From: Microbacterium sp. nov. GSS16
Lineage (GTDB): Bacteria; Actinomycetota; Actinomycetes; Actinomycetales; Microbacteriaceae
DNA length: 64,000 nucleotides
NCBI RefSeq assembly: GCF_028198145.1
Contig: NZ_CP116338.1
Coordinates: forward strand, 930,001 to 994,000
Direction: 5' to 3'
Below are positions 34,111 to 44,556 of the stretch, in pieces. Position numbers and translations under genes: made by a program. How positions within the stretch are numbered: the first letter of the stretch is position 1; the number at the start of each line of letters is the position of its first letter. Under the pieces are notes generated by a model. The model was given only the letters and a program-made list of their open reading frames with translations, made no database searches and had not been told where the DNA came from.

Positions 34111-34689
34111 ATGTTCCGCATCCGCACCACCATCGCAGCCGTCGCCGTGGCGACGGTCGCCGCACTCGCCGTCGCCGCGCCGGCGTCGGCTCACGACACC
34201 ATCGTCTCGAGCACACCGGCAGCCGACTCGCAGCTGACCGCCGCGCCGGCCGAGGTCGTCCTCACCTTCTCGAACACCCTGCTGTCGCTCGACGAGAACA
34301 GCGGCACCGCCATGACCGTCATCGACGAATCCGGTGAGGACTGGGTCGCAGGGCCCCCCGTGGTCGCCGCCGACACCGTCACGGTTCCGCTGGCCGAGGG
34401 GATGCCGGGTGGCGCCTACACGGTGACCTGGCAGGTCGTCTCCAGCGACGGGCACCCGACGTCGGGGGAGTACGGGTTCTCGCTCACCCTCCCCGAGGCA
34501 TCCGCCGCCCCGAGCGCCACCCCGAGCGAGACGGCCGCGGCAGAGCCGACCGACCCGCCCTCCGACGCGGCGCAGCCGGCGCAGCAGTCCGATGACTCGA
34601 TGCCGTGGCCGCTGCTGATCGGACTCGGCGTGGTTCTGCTCGCCGCCATCGTCACGGCCATCGTGATCGCGGTGCGGCGCAAGCGCTGA
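34111..34689 (+). CDS. copC: CopC-domain copper-binding protein
   Basis: About 192 residues. The signal peptide ends APASAHD, so the mature protein would begin with His28, the N-terminal copper ligand of CopC proteins. The CopC domain continues to about residue 120, with PAADSQLTAAPAEVVLTFS and VVSSDGHPTSGEYGF containing a second His. A Pro/Ser/Thr linker and a C-terminal membrane helix (LLIGLGVVLLAAIVTAIVIA) anchor it. ATG 34111 is preferred over 34072 because it follows AGAAAGAGG and gives a standard signal peptide. Confidence 0.9.
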   Translation: MFRIRTTIAAVAVATVAALAVAAPASAHDTIVSSTPAADSQLTAAPAEVVLTFSNTLLSLDENSGTAMTVIDESGEDWVAGPPVVAADTVTVPLAEGMPGGAYTVTWQVVSSDGHPTSGEYGFSLTLPEASAAPSATPSETAAAEPTDPPSDAAQPAQQSDDSMPWPLLIGLGVVLLAAIVTAIVIAVRRKR

Positions 34690-34701
34690 CACCGACTGCC
34701 G

Positions 34702-34736
34702 GACCGGGCCCCGTCGTGCATCGGCGGGGCCCGGTC
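34702..34736 (+). terminator. Hairpin terminator after copC
   Basis: A perfect 12-bp GC stem (34702-34713 with 34725-34736), loop 11 nt, starting 13 bp after the copC stop. No U-tract follows, as is common for actinobacterial terminators. Confidence 0.75.
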
Positions 34737-34788
34737 GCGGTGATACGTTCGGCGACAGCGCCCGACCGGGGCATACAGGAGGCATGGC

Positions 34789-35805
34789 ATGGCGATCGTC
34801 GACAACGGCATCTACGTCGGCGGCACGCGCACGGCGAACCCCGACAGCATCGACGAGACGTTCGAGCTGATGCGCGAGCGCGGCGGGATGGGCTGGATCG
34901 GCCTCTACCGACCGGACGCCGACGAGCTGCAGGTCGTCGCCGCTGAATTCCGACTGCACGAGCTCGCGGTCGAAGACGCCCTCCGCGGCCACCAGCGGCC
35001 CAAGCTCGAGCACTACGAGGACCACCTCTTCGTCGTGCTCCGTCCCGCCAGATACCTCGACGCCGAGGAGGAGGTGGAGTTCGGCGAGGTGCACGTGTTC
35101 GTCGGACGCGACTTCGTCGTCACCGTCCGGCACGCCGAGGAGCCAGACCTGGGGCATGTGCGTCGGCGCCTGGAGAACGACCCCGAGCTGCTCGCGCATG
35201 GGCCTGAGGCGGTGCTGTACGCGATCCTCGACGAGGTCGTCGACAGGTACGCGCCGGTTCTCGTCGGGCTCGAGAACGACATCGACGAGATCGAGAATCA
35301 GCTGTTCGTCGATGACGTCGACGCCACGCAGCGCATCTACGAGCTCTCCCGGGAGGTGCTCGAGTTCCAGCGCGCGGCGCAGCCGCTGACAGACATCGTC
35401 GGCGCCCTGCTGCGCGAGGGCGAGAGGCGCGGAGCGGATGCCGAGCTGCAGCGTCGCCTCCGAGACGTGCACGACCACGCGATCAGGGTCGCCGACCGGG
35501 CGGCCACGTTCCGGGCGGTGCTCGAGAACGCGCTCACCGTCGAGTCGACGATCGTGGCGCGCAGGCAGAACGAGGAGATGCGGCGGATGACCGAGGAGAG
35601 CATCCGCCAGGGCGACCAGATGAAGCGGATCTCGGCCTGGGCGGCGATCCTGTTCGCGCCGACGCTGATCGGCTCGATCTACGGCATGAACTTCCGCGAC
35701 ATGCCCGAACTGGACTGGGCGTACGGCTACCCGCTGTCCATCGCGGCGATGGCGGCGCTCGGCGGCGCCCTCTATCTCGCCTTCAAGCGCAAGGGCTGGC
35801 TGTAG
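34789..35805 (+). CDS. corA: CorA-family magnesium/cobalt transporter
   Basis: A 338-residue CorA-like channel. The long N-terminal cytoplasmic domain (about 270 residues) is rich in acidic residues; the two C-terminal membrane helices carry the signature YGMNF at residues 298-302, followed by the loop RDMPELDWAYGYP. Functions as a homopentamer for divalent cation flux. Start ATG has an aggagg RBS upstream. Could also be a ZntB-like branch; the loop favours CorA. Confidence 0.92.
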   Translation: MAIVDNGIYVGGTRTANPDSIDETFELMRERGGMGWIGLYRPDADELQVVAAEFRLHELAVEDALRGHQRPKLEHYEDHLFVVLRPARYLDAEEEVEFGEVHVFVGRDFVVTVRHAEEPDLGHVRRRLENDPELLAHGPEAVLYAILDEVVDRYAPVLVGLENDIDEIENQLFVDDVDATQRIYELSREVLEFQRAAQPLTDIVGALLREGERRGADAELQRRLRDVHDHAIRVADRAATFRAVLENALTVESTIVARRQNEEMRRMTEESIRQGDQMKRISAWAAILFAPTLIGSIYGMNFRDMPELDWAYGYPLSIAAMAALGGALYLAFKRKGWL

Positions 35806-35857
35806 CGTCGTGTGACGTCGCGCGGCGACGGCTGCCCACGGTGTCGCGGGAGCACAG

Positions 35858-35863
35858 CAGAAT
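35858..35863 (+). promoter_or_regulatory. Possible -10 of a leaderless promoter (MalY-type gene)
   Basis: CAGAAT lies 6 nt before the ATG at 35870. Weaker match than the TANNNT examples, but the spacing is the same and no RBS is evident. Confidence 0.4.
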
Positions 35864-35869
35864 GGATGC

Positions 35870-37066
35870 ATGAGCCTCGCCGATCCCGCCGCCATGCACC
35901 CGTACGACGCGATCACCGAGGCCGATCTGCGGCAGGCGGGAAGCGTGAAGTGGACCCGCTTCCCCGACACCATCGGCACGTTCATCGCCGAGATGGACTT
36001 CGGCGTGGCCCCGGCGATCTCGGACGCCGTCGTCGATGCGCTGCAGGCCGGGTTCACCGGGTACCTGCCCGTGCCCACCGCCCGCGCTCTGCAGCAGGCG
36101 GTCGCCGACTGGTACGCCGACCGGTACGGCTGGGCGGTGCCGAGCGACGACGTGCGGCTGGTCGCCGACGTGATCGCGGCATACGAGTTCGCGATCACCA
36201 CGTACACCGAGCCGGGAGCCGCGGTCATCGTGCCGACGCCGGCGTACATGCCGTTCCTCGATGTGCCGCTGCGGCACGGACGCCGTGTGATCGAGGTGCC
36301 CAGCGTCGAGGTCGACAGGCGCTGGACGATAGATCTCGAGGCGGTCGCGTCCGCGTTCGCCGACGGTGGTGAGCTGCTCGTGCTCTGCAACCCGCACAAC
36401 CCGCTGGGGACGGTGGCGACCAGGGAAGAGCTGCTCGCGATCGCTCAGACGGTGGCGGATGCCGGCGGCCGGGTCTTCTCCGACGAGATCCACGCGCCGC
36501 TGGTGTACGAGCCTGCTCGGCACATCCCGTACGCGTCGGTGTCGGATGATGCCGCCGCGCACACGCTCACGGCGACTTCGGCGTCGAAGGCGTGGAACCT
36601 CGCCGGGTTCAAGTGCGCGCAGCTGATCCTGTCGAACGACGAGACCCGCCAGGCGTGGGATGCCGACGGCGGCTGGGCCGGTCACGGCACGGCGACGATC
36701 GGAGTGATCGCGCAGCTCGCCGCCTACACCGGCGGTGCGCAGTGGCTGGCCGAGATGACCGAGTACCTCGACGGCAGTCGCCGACTGCTCGCTGACCTGG
36801 TGGCCGAGCACCTTCCCGATGTGCGGGTCACGGTGCCCGAGGGCACGTACATCGCCCTGCTCGACTTCCGCGGCACCCGGCTCTCGGCCGAACTCGGCGC
36901 GGATGCCGACCTCGGCACGTGGTTCCGAGAGAACGCCGCGGTGTCGATGACAGATGGTGCGCTGTGCGGTCAGGCCGCGATCGGCTGCACGCGATTCGTG
37001 TTCGCCACCCCGCGCCCGATCATCCGCGAGGCCGTGCTGCGCATCGCCGAGGCGCTGAAGGCCTGA
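35870..37066 (+). CDS. MalY/PatB-type aminotransferase (C-S lyase)
   Basis: A 398-residue PLP enzyme. SVKWTRFPDTIGTFIAEMDF at the N-terminus is typical of the MalY/PatB cystathionine beta-lyase group; CNPHNPLGTV contacts the cofactor; the Schiff-base lysine is K240 in TSASKAWNLAGFKCAQ. Members cleave C-S bonds (cystathionine, djenkolate, cysteine conjugates); some moonlight as regulators of MalT. Monocistronic and convergent with the MarR gene. Confidence 0.9.
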   Translation: MSLADPAAMHPYDAITEADLRQAGSVKWTRFPDTIGTFIAEMDFGVAPAISDAVVDALQAGFTGYLPVPTARALQQAVADWYADRYGWAVPSDDVRLVADVIAAYEFAITTYTEPGAAVIVPTPAYMPFLDVPLRHGRRVIEVPSVEVDRRWTIDLEAVASAFADGGELLVLCNPHNPLGTVATREELLAIAQTVADAGGRVFSDEIHAPLVYEPARHIPYASVSDDAAAHTLTATSASKAWNLAGFKCAQLILSNDETRQAWDADGGWAGHGTATIGVIAQLAAYTGGAQWLAEMTEYLDGSRRLLADLVAEHLPDVRVTVPEGTYIALLDFRGTRLSAELGADADLGTWFRENAAVSMTDGALCGQAAIGCTRFVFATPRPIIREAVLRIAEALKA

Positions 37067-37081
37067 CGCGGCTTATCGCTC

Positions 37082-37549
37082 TCAGCCGCCGACGGTGCGG
37101 CTTGCCTGGTCGACTGCGCTGGTGAGTCGGCGAAGGAAGCGGACGACGGCTGCCTGCTCGTCTTCGGTGAGGTCGGCCGCGATCTCCTGAGTGGCCTGCT
37201 GGAAGGCGACCACTGGCGCACCGACAGTCTGCTCTGCGAACGGCGCCGCGGTGATCACGAGGCTTCGTCGATCTGAGGGGTGCCGCACGCGCTCGATGGC
37301 GCCCGCCCGTTCGAGACGGTCGAGCAGCGCGGTCATCGACGCGGATGTCACGCCGAGGTGCTTCGACAGCGCGGTGGGGGTGACGGTGTGATTGTTGCCC
37401 GCGGCGGTCAGGAGGAACTGGATGATGCGGATCTCGTTGTCGGACATCGACGACGCCTGGCGGGCACGCGCGTGCATCGCACTGTCGGCCTCTTGGTACT
37501 GCCGAAGGGCATCGATGATCTCTGTAGCGGCATCGATCTGAACGCTCAT
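37082..37549 (-). CDS. MarR family transcriptional regulator
   Basis: A 155-residue winged-helix protein. The DNA-binding core is VTPTALSKHLGVTSASMTALLDRL followed by the wing GAIERVRHPSDRRSLVI. ATG 37549 is chosen because it follows a good RBS (AGGAGGTGGCT on the minus strand). Divergent from a small-protein operon; the intergenic palindrome at 37600 is a likely operator, so autoregulation is expected. Ligand unknown. Confidence 0.9.
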   Translation of the reverse strand: MSVQIDAATEIIDALRQYQEADSAMHARARQASSMSDNEIRIIQFLLTAAGNNHTVTPTALSKHLGVTSASMTALLDRLERAGAIERVRHPSDRRSLVITAAPFAEQTVGAPVVAFQQATQEIAADLTEDEQAAVVRFLRRLTSAVDQASRTVGG

Positions 37550-37599
37550 AGCCACCTCCTGAACTCGAGTATAACAAACCATGAAGCGTGGCAGATATG

Positions 37600-37614
37600 T
37601 AGTTTGACAAACTA
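37600..37614. promoter_or_regulatory. Probable MarR operator
   Basis: TAGTTTGACAAACTA is a perfect 7-1-7 palindrome in an unusually A/T-rich stretch between the divergent MarR gene and the 37669 gene. It contains TTGACA (37604-37609), which could be the -35 of the rightward promoter with TAAGTT at 37628-37633, so a bound repressor would block RNA polymerase. Confidence 0.75.
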
Positions 37615-37668
37615 GTTTTGACCTGAGTAAGTTTTCCTACATCGGATCCCCCGACCTGAGGAGTTGAA

Positions 37669-38028
37669 ATGGGCACGCTGCACTACGGAGCCACCGGCGA
37701 AGCAATCGAGATGCCGGATCGCATCCTCGCTCACCTGAAGGTTCTCGTCTCGACCAAGCTGCGGCGCAACGAGAGCTTCTCGCTCTCGTGGGACCGCCTC
37801 ACCGACGGCAACGTCGAGCGGTCCAGCATCTGGCTGCACTGCTCCATCCCGCTGCAGTTCAAGATGGATGCCGAGGCCGCCAAGCAGCTGGATCGCAGCT
37901 ACCTGCAGCAGCTCGCCGACCAGGCGAACTCGTCCGCAGGCGTCGTCATCGATCTCTGCGACCAGGTCGCCGAGCGCGAGATCTCCGAGCTCGACGTCCG
38001 CACCCCTGCACTGGCGCGTGTGGCATGA
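37669..38028 (+). CDS. Small conserved protein of unknown function (DUF7882-like)
   Basis: A 119-residue soluble protein with good RBS (ggag). It opens MGTLHYGATGEAIEMPDRIL and has an LKVLVSTKLRRNESFSLSWD segment typical of a small family seen in Microbacteriaceae that is sometimes misannotated as DNA ligase. Assignment to that family is from memory. It overlaps the next gene (ATGA) and lies opposite the MarR gene, so it is likely controlled by it. Confidence 0.7.
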   Translation: MGTLHYGATGEAIEMPDRILAHLKVLVSTKLRRNESFSLSWDRLTDGNVERSSIWLHCSIPLQFKMDAEAAKQLDRSYLQQLADQANSSAGVVIDLCDQVAEREISELDVRTPALARVA

Positions 38029-38435
38029 CCATCGCAGATCACCCCGCCGGCCGCCTGTACAACCCGGCCGCCCCCGACGCTCCGCTCGCTTCCGCTCTAC
38101 CGCAGGCGCCGACCGCCACGATCGTGCCGCGCTCGGTGACGTGGAGCAAGGTCGACACCGGTTTCTACGTCGCCTCGAAGGCCGGCGAGTACGTCGGATC
38201 CGTCGACACGACGCCGGACGGGCACTTCGTCGCGTTCGACGCGACGAGCGCCCCGATCGGCCGCTACGCCGAGCTCTCCGCAGCGAAGACGGCAGTGCTG
38301 TCGTGGAAGCCCGAGAAGGCGCGCATGCGCGATCGTCGGGTCGGCCGCATCGTGCACCCCATCGCCGCATCGGCGGGCCTGGTGGCAGGCGTCACCGCCG
38401 CATTCGGCGCGCTGCTCACCGTCTTCCCGGCCTGA
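38025..38435 (+). CDS. Small protein with C-terminal membrane helix
   Basis: About 136 residues from ATG 38025, coupled to the preceding gene by a 4-bp overlap. The soluble part is beta-rich (VTWSKVDTGFYVASKAGEYVG, VAFDATSAPIGRYAEL); the C-terminus has one hydrophobic segment (PIAASAGLVAGVTAAFGALL). No known motif. Probably acts with the 37669 product at the membrane. Confidence 0.72.
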   Translation: MTIADHPAGRLYNPAAPDAPLASALPQAPTATIVPRSVTWSKVDTGFYVASKAGEYVGSVDTTPDGHFVAFDATSAPIGRYAELSAAKTAVLSWKPEKARMRDRRVGRIVHPIAASAGLVAGVTAAFGALLTVFPA

Positions 38436-38444
38436 TCGCCGCGG

Positions 38445-38786
38445 TCAGTGCGCGAGCACGACCGCGTCGGTCTTCCGCTGCAGGAACGTCCGCAGCTCGG
38501 TGAGCGCGGTGAGGTCTTCCGCGAGCTGGCGAAGCGCCACGTCGTCGAGATCGAGCGTCTCGTTGCGCTCCTCGAAGGTGACGATCCAGATCGGTGATCC
38601 CCGACGGATCTCGGGGTGCAGGAACGTGATCGTGCTGGCCGTGCGCAGCGTGACGACCACTATCCCGGAATCGGGGCCCGCCTCGAAGTTCTTGTCGAGC
38701 ACCGCGACGCCCAGCGAGTCAGCGCTGTGCGACTCGATGTACTCGTCGACCCAGCTCTCCACGGTGGTCCGGTCGCGATATGGCAT
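38445..38786 (-). CDS. Small conserved hypothetical protein
   Basis: A 113-residue soluble protein. ATG 38786 (MPYRDRTTVESWVDEYIE) is chosen; an upstream open extension looks non-coding. It contains beta strands (GVAVLDKNF, SGIVVVTLRTA, PIWIVTFEERNE) and ends in a helical ELRTFLQRKTDAVVLAH. Convergent with the two-gene pair, the stops 9 bp apart. No family recognised. Confidence 0.68.
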   Translation of the reverse strand: MPYRDRTTVESWVDEYIESHSADSLGVAVLDKNFEAGPDSGIVVVTLRTASTITFLHPEIRRGSPIWIVTFEERNETLDLDDVALRQLAEDLTALTELRTFLQRKTDAVVLAH

Positions 38787-38929
38787 TGAGGCACCTGCAT
38801 TCGTTCGATGAGCGCGGACGCGCTCCTTCTGAACCGTAGTCGACTGTGCTGAGGGAGGGGCCGAAGGCCCACCGGTGATACACAATACGCACCCTTGTTT
38901 CGCCGCATGTCACGCCCGGCGCGGTAGGA

Positions 38930-41314
<2,385 letters not shown>

Positions 41315-41334
41315 GATGAGCTCTTTCGTCTTGG

Positions 41335-42180
41335 TCAGCGGCGAAGGCCGAGGGTTTGCAGGATCACTGCGGACATCTCCTCGACGCTCTTCGTCGAGGA
41401 GTTGAGGAACGGGATGCCGTTGCGGGCGTACAGCTTCTCTGCCCGCCGCAGCTCGGTGGTGCACTGCGCGAGGCTCGAGTAGCGCGAGTCGGGTCGGCGC
41501 TCGTGCCGCACCTGGCTGAGCCGAAGTGGCGTGGTGGTGAGCCCGAAGCAGCGTGCGGAGTAGGGCGCGACGAGCGGCGGGAGGCCGTCGGTGGGGAAGT
41601 CGTCGTCGGTGAGCGGGTAGTTGGCGACGAGCAGGCCGTACTGCAGGGCGAGGTACATCGTCGTCGGCGTCTTGCCGCAGCGACTCGGGGCGACGATGAT
41701 CACGTCGGCGAGGTCGAGTGCGCGGCTGCTCTGTCCGTCGTCGTGCTCGATCGCGTACTCGACGGCGCGCATGCGGGCGAAGTACTCGGTCGCATCCCCC
41801 AGCGTGTGGAACTGGCCGAGCTGTTCGGACGGCAGGGTGCCCAGGGCCTCGGCGAGCTCGCTGAGATGGCCGCTGAGCAGGTCGATGTGCGTCGCGGGCA
41901 CGTCGGTGAGCACGGTGCGCACAGCGAGGTTCTTCGCCGTGGTGAACACGAGCGGCTCGAGACCGTTCGCGGCATCCTGCGCGATCTGGCCGGCGACGGT
42001 GGTCGCGGTGTCGACCGAGTCGACGAACGGCACCGTGTGCTTGACGAAGACCATGCCCGGGAAGTTGGCCAGCAGGGCGTTGCCCAGGGTCTCGGCGGTG
42101 ATGCCCGTGCTGTCGGAGACGAAGTACGCGGCGCGCACCGAACGCGTCGTCGCCTCAGTGGTGGTGACGGTCTCAACCAT
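41335..42180 (-). CDS. ppsR: PEP synthase regulatory protein (bifunctional ADP-dependent kinase/Pi phosphorylase)
   Basis: A 281-residue DUF299 family protein. The N-terminus [16 protein letters not shown] and the P-loop [16 protein letters not shown] are diagnostic, with [19 protein letters not shown] in the C-terminal part. This family inactivates PEP synthase (or pyruvate phosphate dikinase) by ADP-dependent Thr phosphorylation and reactivates it by Pi-dependent removal. It is immediately upstream of ppsA, 20 bp apart on the same strand, so enzyme and switch are made together. Confidence 0.93.
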   Translation of the reverse strand: MVETVTTTEATTRSVRAAYFVSDSTGITAETLGNALLANFPGMVFVKHTVPFVDSVDTATTVAGQIAQDAANGLEPLVFTTAKNLAVRTVLTDVPATHIDLLSGHLSELAEALGTLPSEQLGQFHTLGDATEYFARMRAVEYAIEHDDGQSSRALDLADVIIVAPSRCGKTPTTMYLALQYGLLVANYPLTDDDFPTDGLPPLVAPYSARCFGLTTTPLRLSQVRHERRPDSRYSSLAQCTTELRRAEKLYARNGIPFLNSSTKSVEEMSAVILQTLGLRR

Positions 42181-42299
42181 GAGGCGACTCTATGTGGAGG
42201 AAGGAGGGAACCTTCGCCGATTCGGTGGGCAAAGAACCGAGGAAATTATCTCTCGCGCAAGACTGCTCTTCTGCCCTCGGATTCGACCGAGGGCGTGAC

Positions 42300-42305
42300 T
42301 AGAGT
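42300..42305 (+). promoter_or_regulatory. -10 hexamer of a leaderless promoter (42312 gene)
   Basis: TAGAGT lies 6 nt before the ATG at 42312; no RBS is visible. Confidence 0.5.
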
Positions 42306-42311
42306 TCGGAT

Positions 42312-42506
42312 ATGAGCGAGCAGAACGCAGAAGACCTGAGCGGCCTCGACGAGGCGCTCGTCGAGCGGCTGCACGACGGCACCGCCACCCGAGCCGACGA
42401 GATCGCCAAGCTCCAGCATCTGAGACGTCTCGCCATCGAGCGCGAAGACGCGGATCGCATCGAGGAGCTCGACATGCGGCTGAGCGTGCTGCGGGTCGGC
42501 GAATAG
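42312..42506 (+). CDS. Small charged protein, unknown function
   Basis: A 64-residue acidic, helical protein (DLSGLDEALVERLHDGTATRADE, then LQHLRRLAIEREDADRIEELD). It has no membrane segment and no motif I recognise. The leaderless-type promoter directly in front supports expression. Divergent from ppsR and convergent with murQ. Confidence 0.62.
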   Translation: MSEQNAEDLSGLDEALVERLHDGTATRADEIAKLQHLRRLAIEREDADRIEELDMRLSVLRVGE

Positions 42507-42524
42507 CGCGTCCCTGCCGCCCCC

Positions 42525-43460
42525 TCAGCCGAGAGCGGTGATGGCGTCTCGCAGGATGCCGTCGGTGCGCTGCAGTGCGTCGGCCGCAGCCGCGGCCGAA
42601 GCGCCGGTCGCGAGCATGAGCAGCGCCAGCTTCACGGAGCCGCCCGCCGCGTCGAGCGCGGTCATCGCCTCGTCGACCTCGACCCCGGCCAGGCGCGAGA
42701 CCGTGCTGATCGACCTGGCGCGCAGCTTCTCGTTGGTTGCGACCAGGTCGACCATGACGCCCCGGTACGTCTTGCCCAGCTTGATCATCGAGAGCGTGCT
42801 GAGCATGTTGACCACGAGCTTCTGCGCCGTGCCGGCCTTCAGGCGGGTGGAGCCCGAGACGAACTCCGGCCCGGTGACGACCTCGATCGCGATCTCCGCC
42901 GCGGAGCCGATCGCCGAGTCGGCGTTCGAGGCGATCGCCACGGTGAGTGCGCCCATGCCGCGTGCGAAGGTCAGGCCGCCGACGACGTAGGGGGTGCGAC
43001 CGGATGCCGAGATCCCGACGATCGTGTCGTCGGGGGAGAGGTTCAGGCCGCGCAGCGACGCCTCCGCGGCGTCTTCGTCGTCTTCCGCGTCCTCCACGGC
43101 AGACCGGATGGCCGTCTCGCCTCCCGCGATCAGGCCGACCACCATCGACGGATCGGTGCCGAAGGTCGGCGGGCACTCGCTGGCGTCGAGCACGCCGATG
43201 CGTCCTGCGGTGCCCGCGCCGATGTAGATGAGGCGCCCGCCCCGACGGAAGCGATCGACGATGCCGTCGACGGCGGCGGCGATCTCGGTCGCACGCGCGG
43301 CGACCGCCTCGGGAACCCCGCGATCCTCGGCGTTCATGCTGCGCACGAGCTCTTCGGTGCTGAGCACGTCGAGGTCGCCTCGTTCGGGCGCGGCTGCCTC
43401 GGTGGTGAGGCTCGAGAGCAGGCCGAGAAGCGCGGTGAGCGAGCTGTCGTCATTCGGCAC
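42525..43460 (-). CDS. murQ: N-acetylmuramic acid 6-phosphate etherase
   Basis: A 311-residue SIS-domain lyase. The motif GRLIYIGAGTAGRIGVLDASECPPTFG is the family signature (residues roughly 76-102), and SVEDAEDDEDAA and TVGISASGRTPYVVGG-type stretches follow (here DTIVGISASGRTPYV). It cleaves the lactyl ether of MurNAc-6-phosphate to give GlcNAc-6-phosphate in wall recycling. It overlaps the kinase gene upstream by 11 bp, which would supply the phosphorylated sugar. Confidence 0.94.
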   Translation of the reverse strand: MPNDDSSLTALLGLLSSLTTEAAAPERGDLDVLSTEELVRSMNAEDRGVPEAVAARATEIAAAVDGIVDRFRRGGRLIYIGAGTAGRIGVLDASECPPTFGTDPSMVVGLIAGGETAIRSAVEDAEDDEDAAEASLRGLNLSPDDTIVGISASGRTPYVVGGLTFARGMGALTVAIASNADSAIGSAAEIAIEVVTGPEFVSGSTRLKAGTAQKLVVNMLSTLSMIKLGKTYRGVMVDLVATNEKLRARSISTVSRLAGVEVDEAMTALDAAGGSVKLALLMLATGASAAAAADALQRTDGILRDAITALG

Positions 43461-44349
43461 GGTGCACGAACCTTTCGTGGGGGAGATCGTGGCGGGTCAT
43501 CAGAAGCCGAGCGCCGGTCAGAGCATCCCCCATCGGCGATGCGACGCGGCGACCGGCGTCCGAGAGGGAGTCGTCGAGTCTCGCGCGGAACCACGGATGC
43601 CCGGTCAGTCCGCCGTGCAGCGCCACCTCGCGAGCCGACGCGGAGGCGGCCACGGCCGATGCGGTGAGCAGCCGCAGGGCCTCGGCGGCGATCTCGAAGG
43701 CGACCGGGTCGCCCTGCTCAGCGCAGTCGAGGACAAGAGGGGCCAGGGTGCCCAGCGCTCGCGCGAGCGGCTGCTGGGCGAGCGTCCACGAGAGCGGATC
43801 GGGGGCAGGCGCGATGTGCGCGGCGACGGCCCGTTCCAGGGCTGTCGCGGGGCCGAGGCCGACCGCGGCGCGCTGCACCGCGCGGACGGCTTCGCGTCCG
43901 AGCCACGACCCGCTGCCGAGGTCGCCGATCTCGGGTCCCCACCCGTCCACCAGGCGGATGCCGTCGGTGTCGACGCCGAGCGCGACGGCGCCCGTTCCGG
44001 CGATCAGCAGCACGCCCGGAGCGCCGTCGAGCGCGCCGATGTGCGCCGTGACGACGTCGGATGCGACGGCGACCTGCCCTCCGGTCTCTGCGGCGAGCGT
44101 CACGGCCAGCTCGAGCGCGGCGGTCGGGGCCGTCCACGCGCCGGCCGCCCCGACTCCGAGGGCGTGCGGCATCGGTCCGGGGTCGAGCAGCGCGAGAATC
44201 GCCGCGGCGGTGCTCGCGACCCCGCCTGGCGCGGCGAGACCCGGCGCGCCGTCGCCCGTGCGGGTGACCTGGTGCGAATCGCCGCTGATCAGGAGGCGGC
44301 ATGTGGTCTTGCCCAGGTCGATCGCTGCGATCGCGTCCGCCGTGCTCAT
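43450..44349 (-). CDS. BadF-type amino-sugar kinase (GlcNAc/MurNAc kinase-like)
   Basis: A 299-residue ASKHA kinase. Phosphate-1 is AAIDLGKTTCRLLI; the phosphate-2 region is VLLIAGTGAVALG; GDLGSGSWLGREAV follows. It overlaps murQ by 11 bp, so the pair would phosphorylate and then cleave wall-derived amino sugars. A second BadF-type kinase is at 501-1484; the two differ much in sequence and are not a recent duplication. Confidence 0.88.
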   Translation of the reverse strand: MSTADAIAAIDLGKTTCRLLISGDSHQVTRTGDGAPGLAAPGGVASTAAAILALLDPGPMPHALGVGAAGAWTAPTAALELAVTLAAETGGQVAVASDVVTAHIGALDGAPGVLLIAGTGAVALGVDTDGIRLVDGWGPEIGDLGSGSWLGREAVRAVQRAAVGLGPATALERAVAAHIAPAPDPLSWTLAQQPLARALGTLAPLVLDCAEQGDPVAFEIAAEALRLLTASAVAASASAREVALHGGLTGHPWFRARLDDSLSDAGRRVASPMGDALTGARLLMTRHDLPHERFVHRAE

Positions 44350-44394
44350 CTTTCCCCTCGGCCCATGGCTCAGTCAGAAAGACTCTACAGATGG

Positions 44395-44465
44395 AGGGGC
44401 TGACGGGAATCGAACCCGCGCTGTCTGCTTGGGAAGCAGAAGTTCTGCCATTGAACTACAGCCCC
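44395..44465 (-). tRNA. tRNA-Gly (anticodon CCC)
   Basis: A 71-nt cloverleaf on the minus strand. The acceptor GGGGCTG pairs with CAGCCCC, discriminator T; the anticodon stem TCTGC/GCAGA holds the loop TTCCCAA with anticodon CCC; the T-arm GCGGG TTCGATT CCCGT is canonical. CCA is not encoded. It reads GGG codons. Confidence 0.97.
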
Positions 44466-44556
44466 GCACGCCTAGCGGCGCGTCTGCAATCATACGCGTT
44501 CCGGCCCGCCCACCCGAACATCGCAGGCCTCGGGGCCGGGAAAACGACCTCGCTCG

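Noticed and set aside
33649-36399. 916-codon minus-strand frame over copC, corA and the aminotransferase gene
   Set aside because: Antisense to three well-supported genes; translation shows composition typical of shadow frames.
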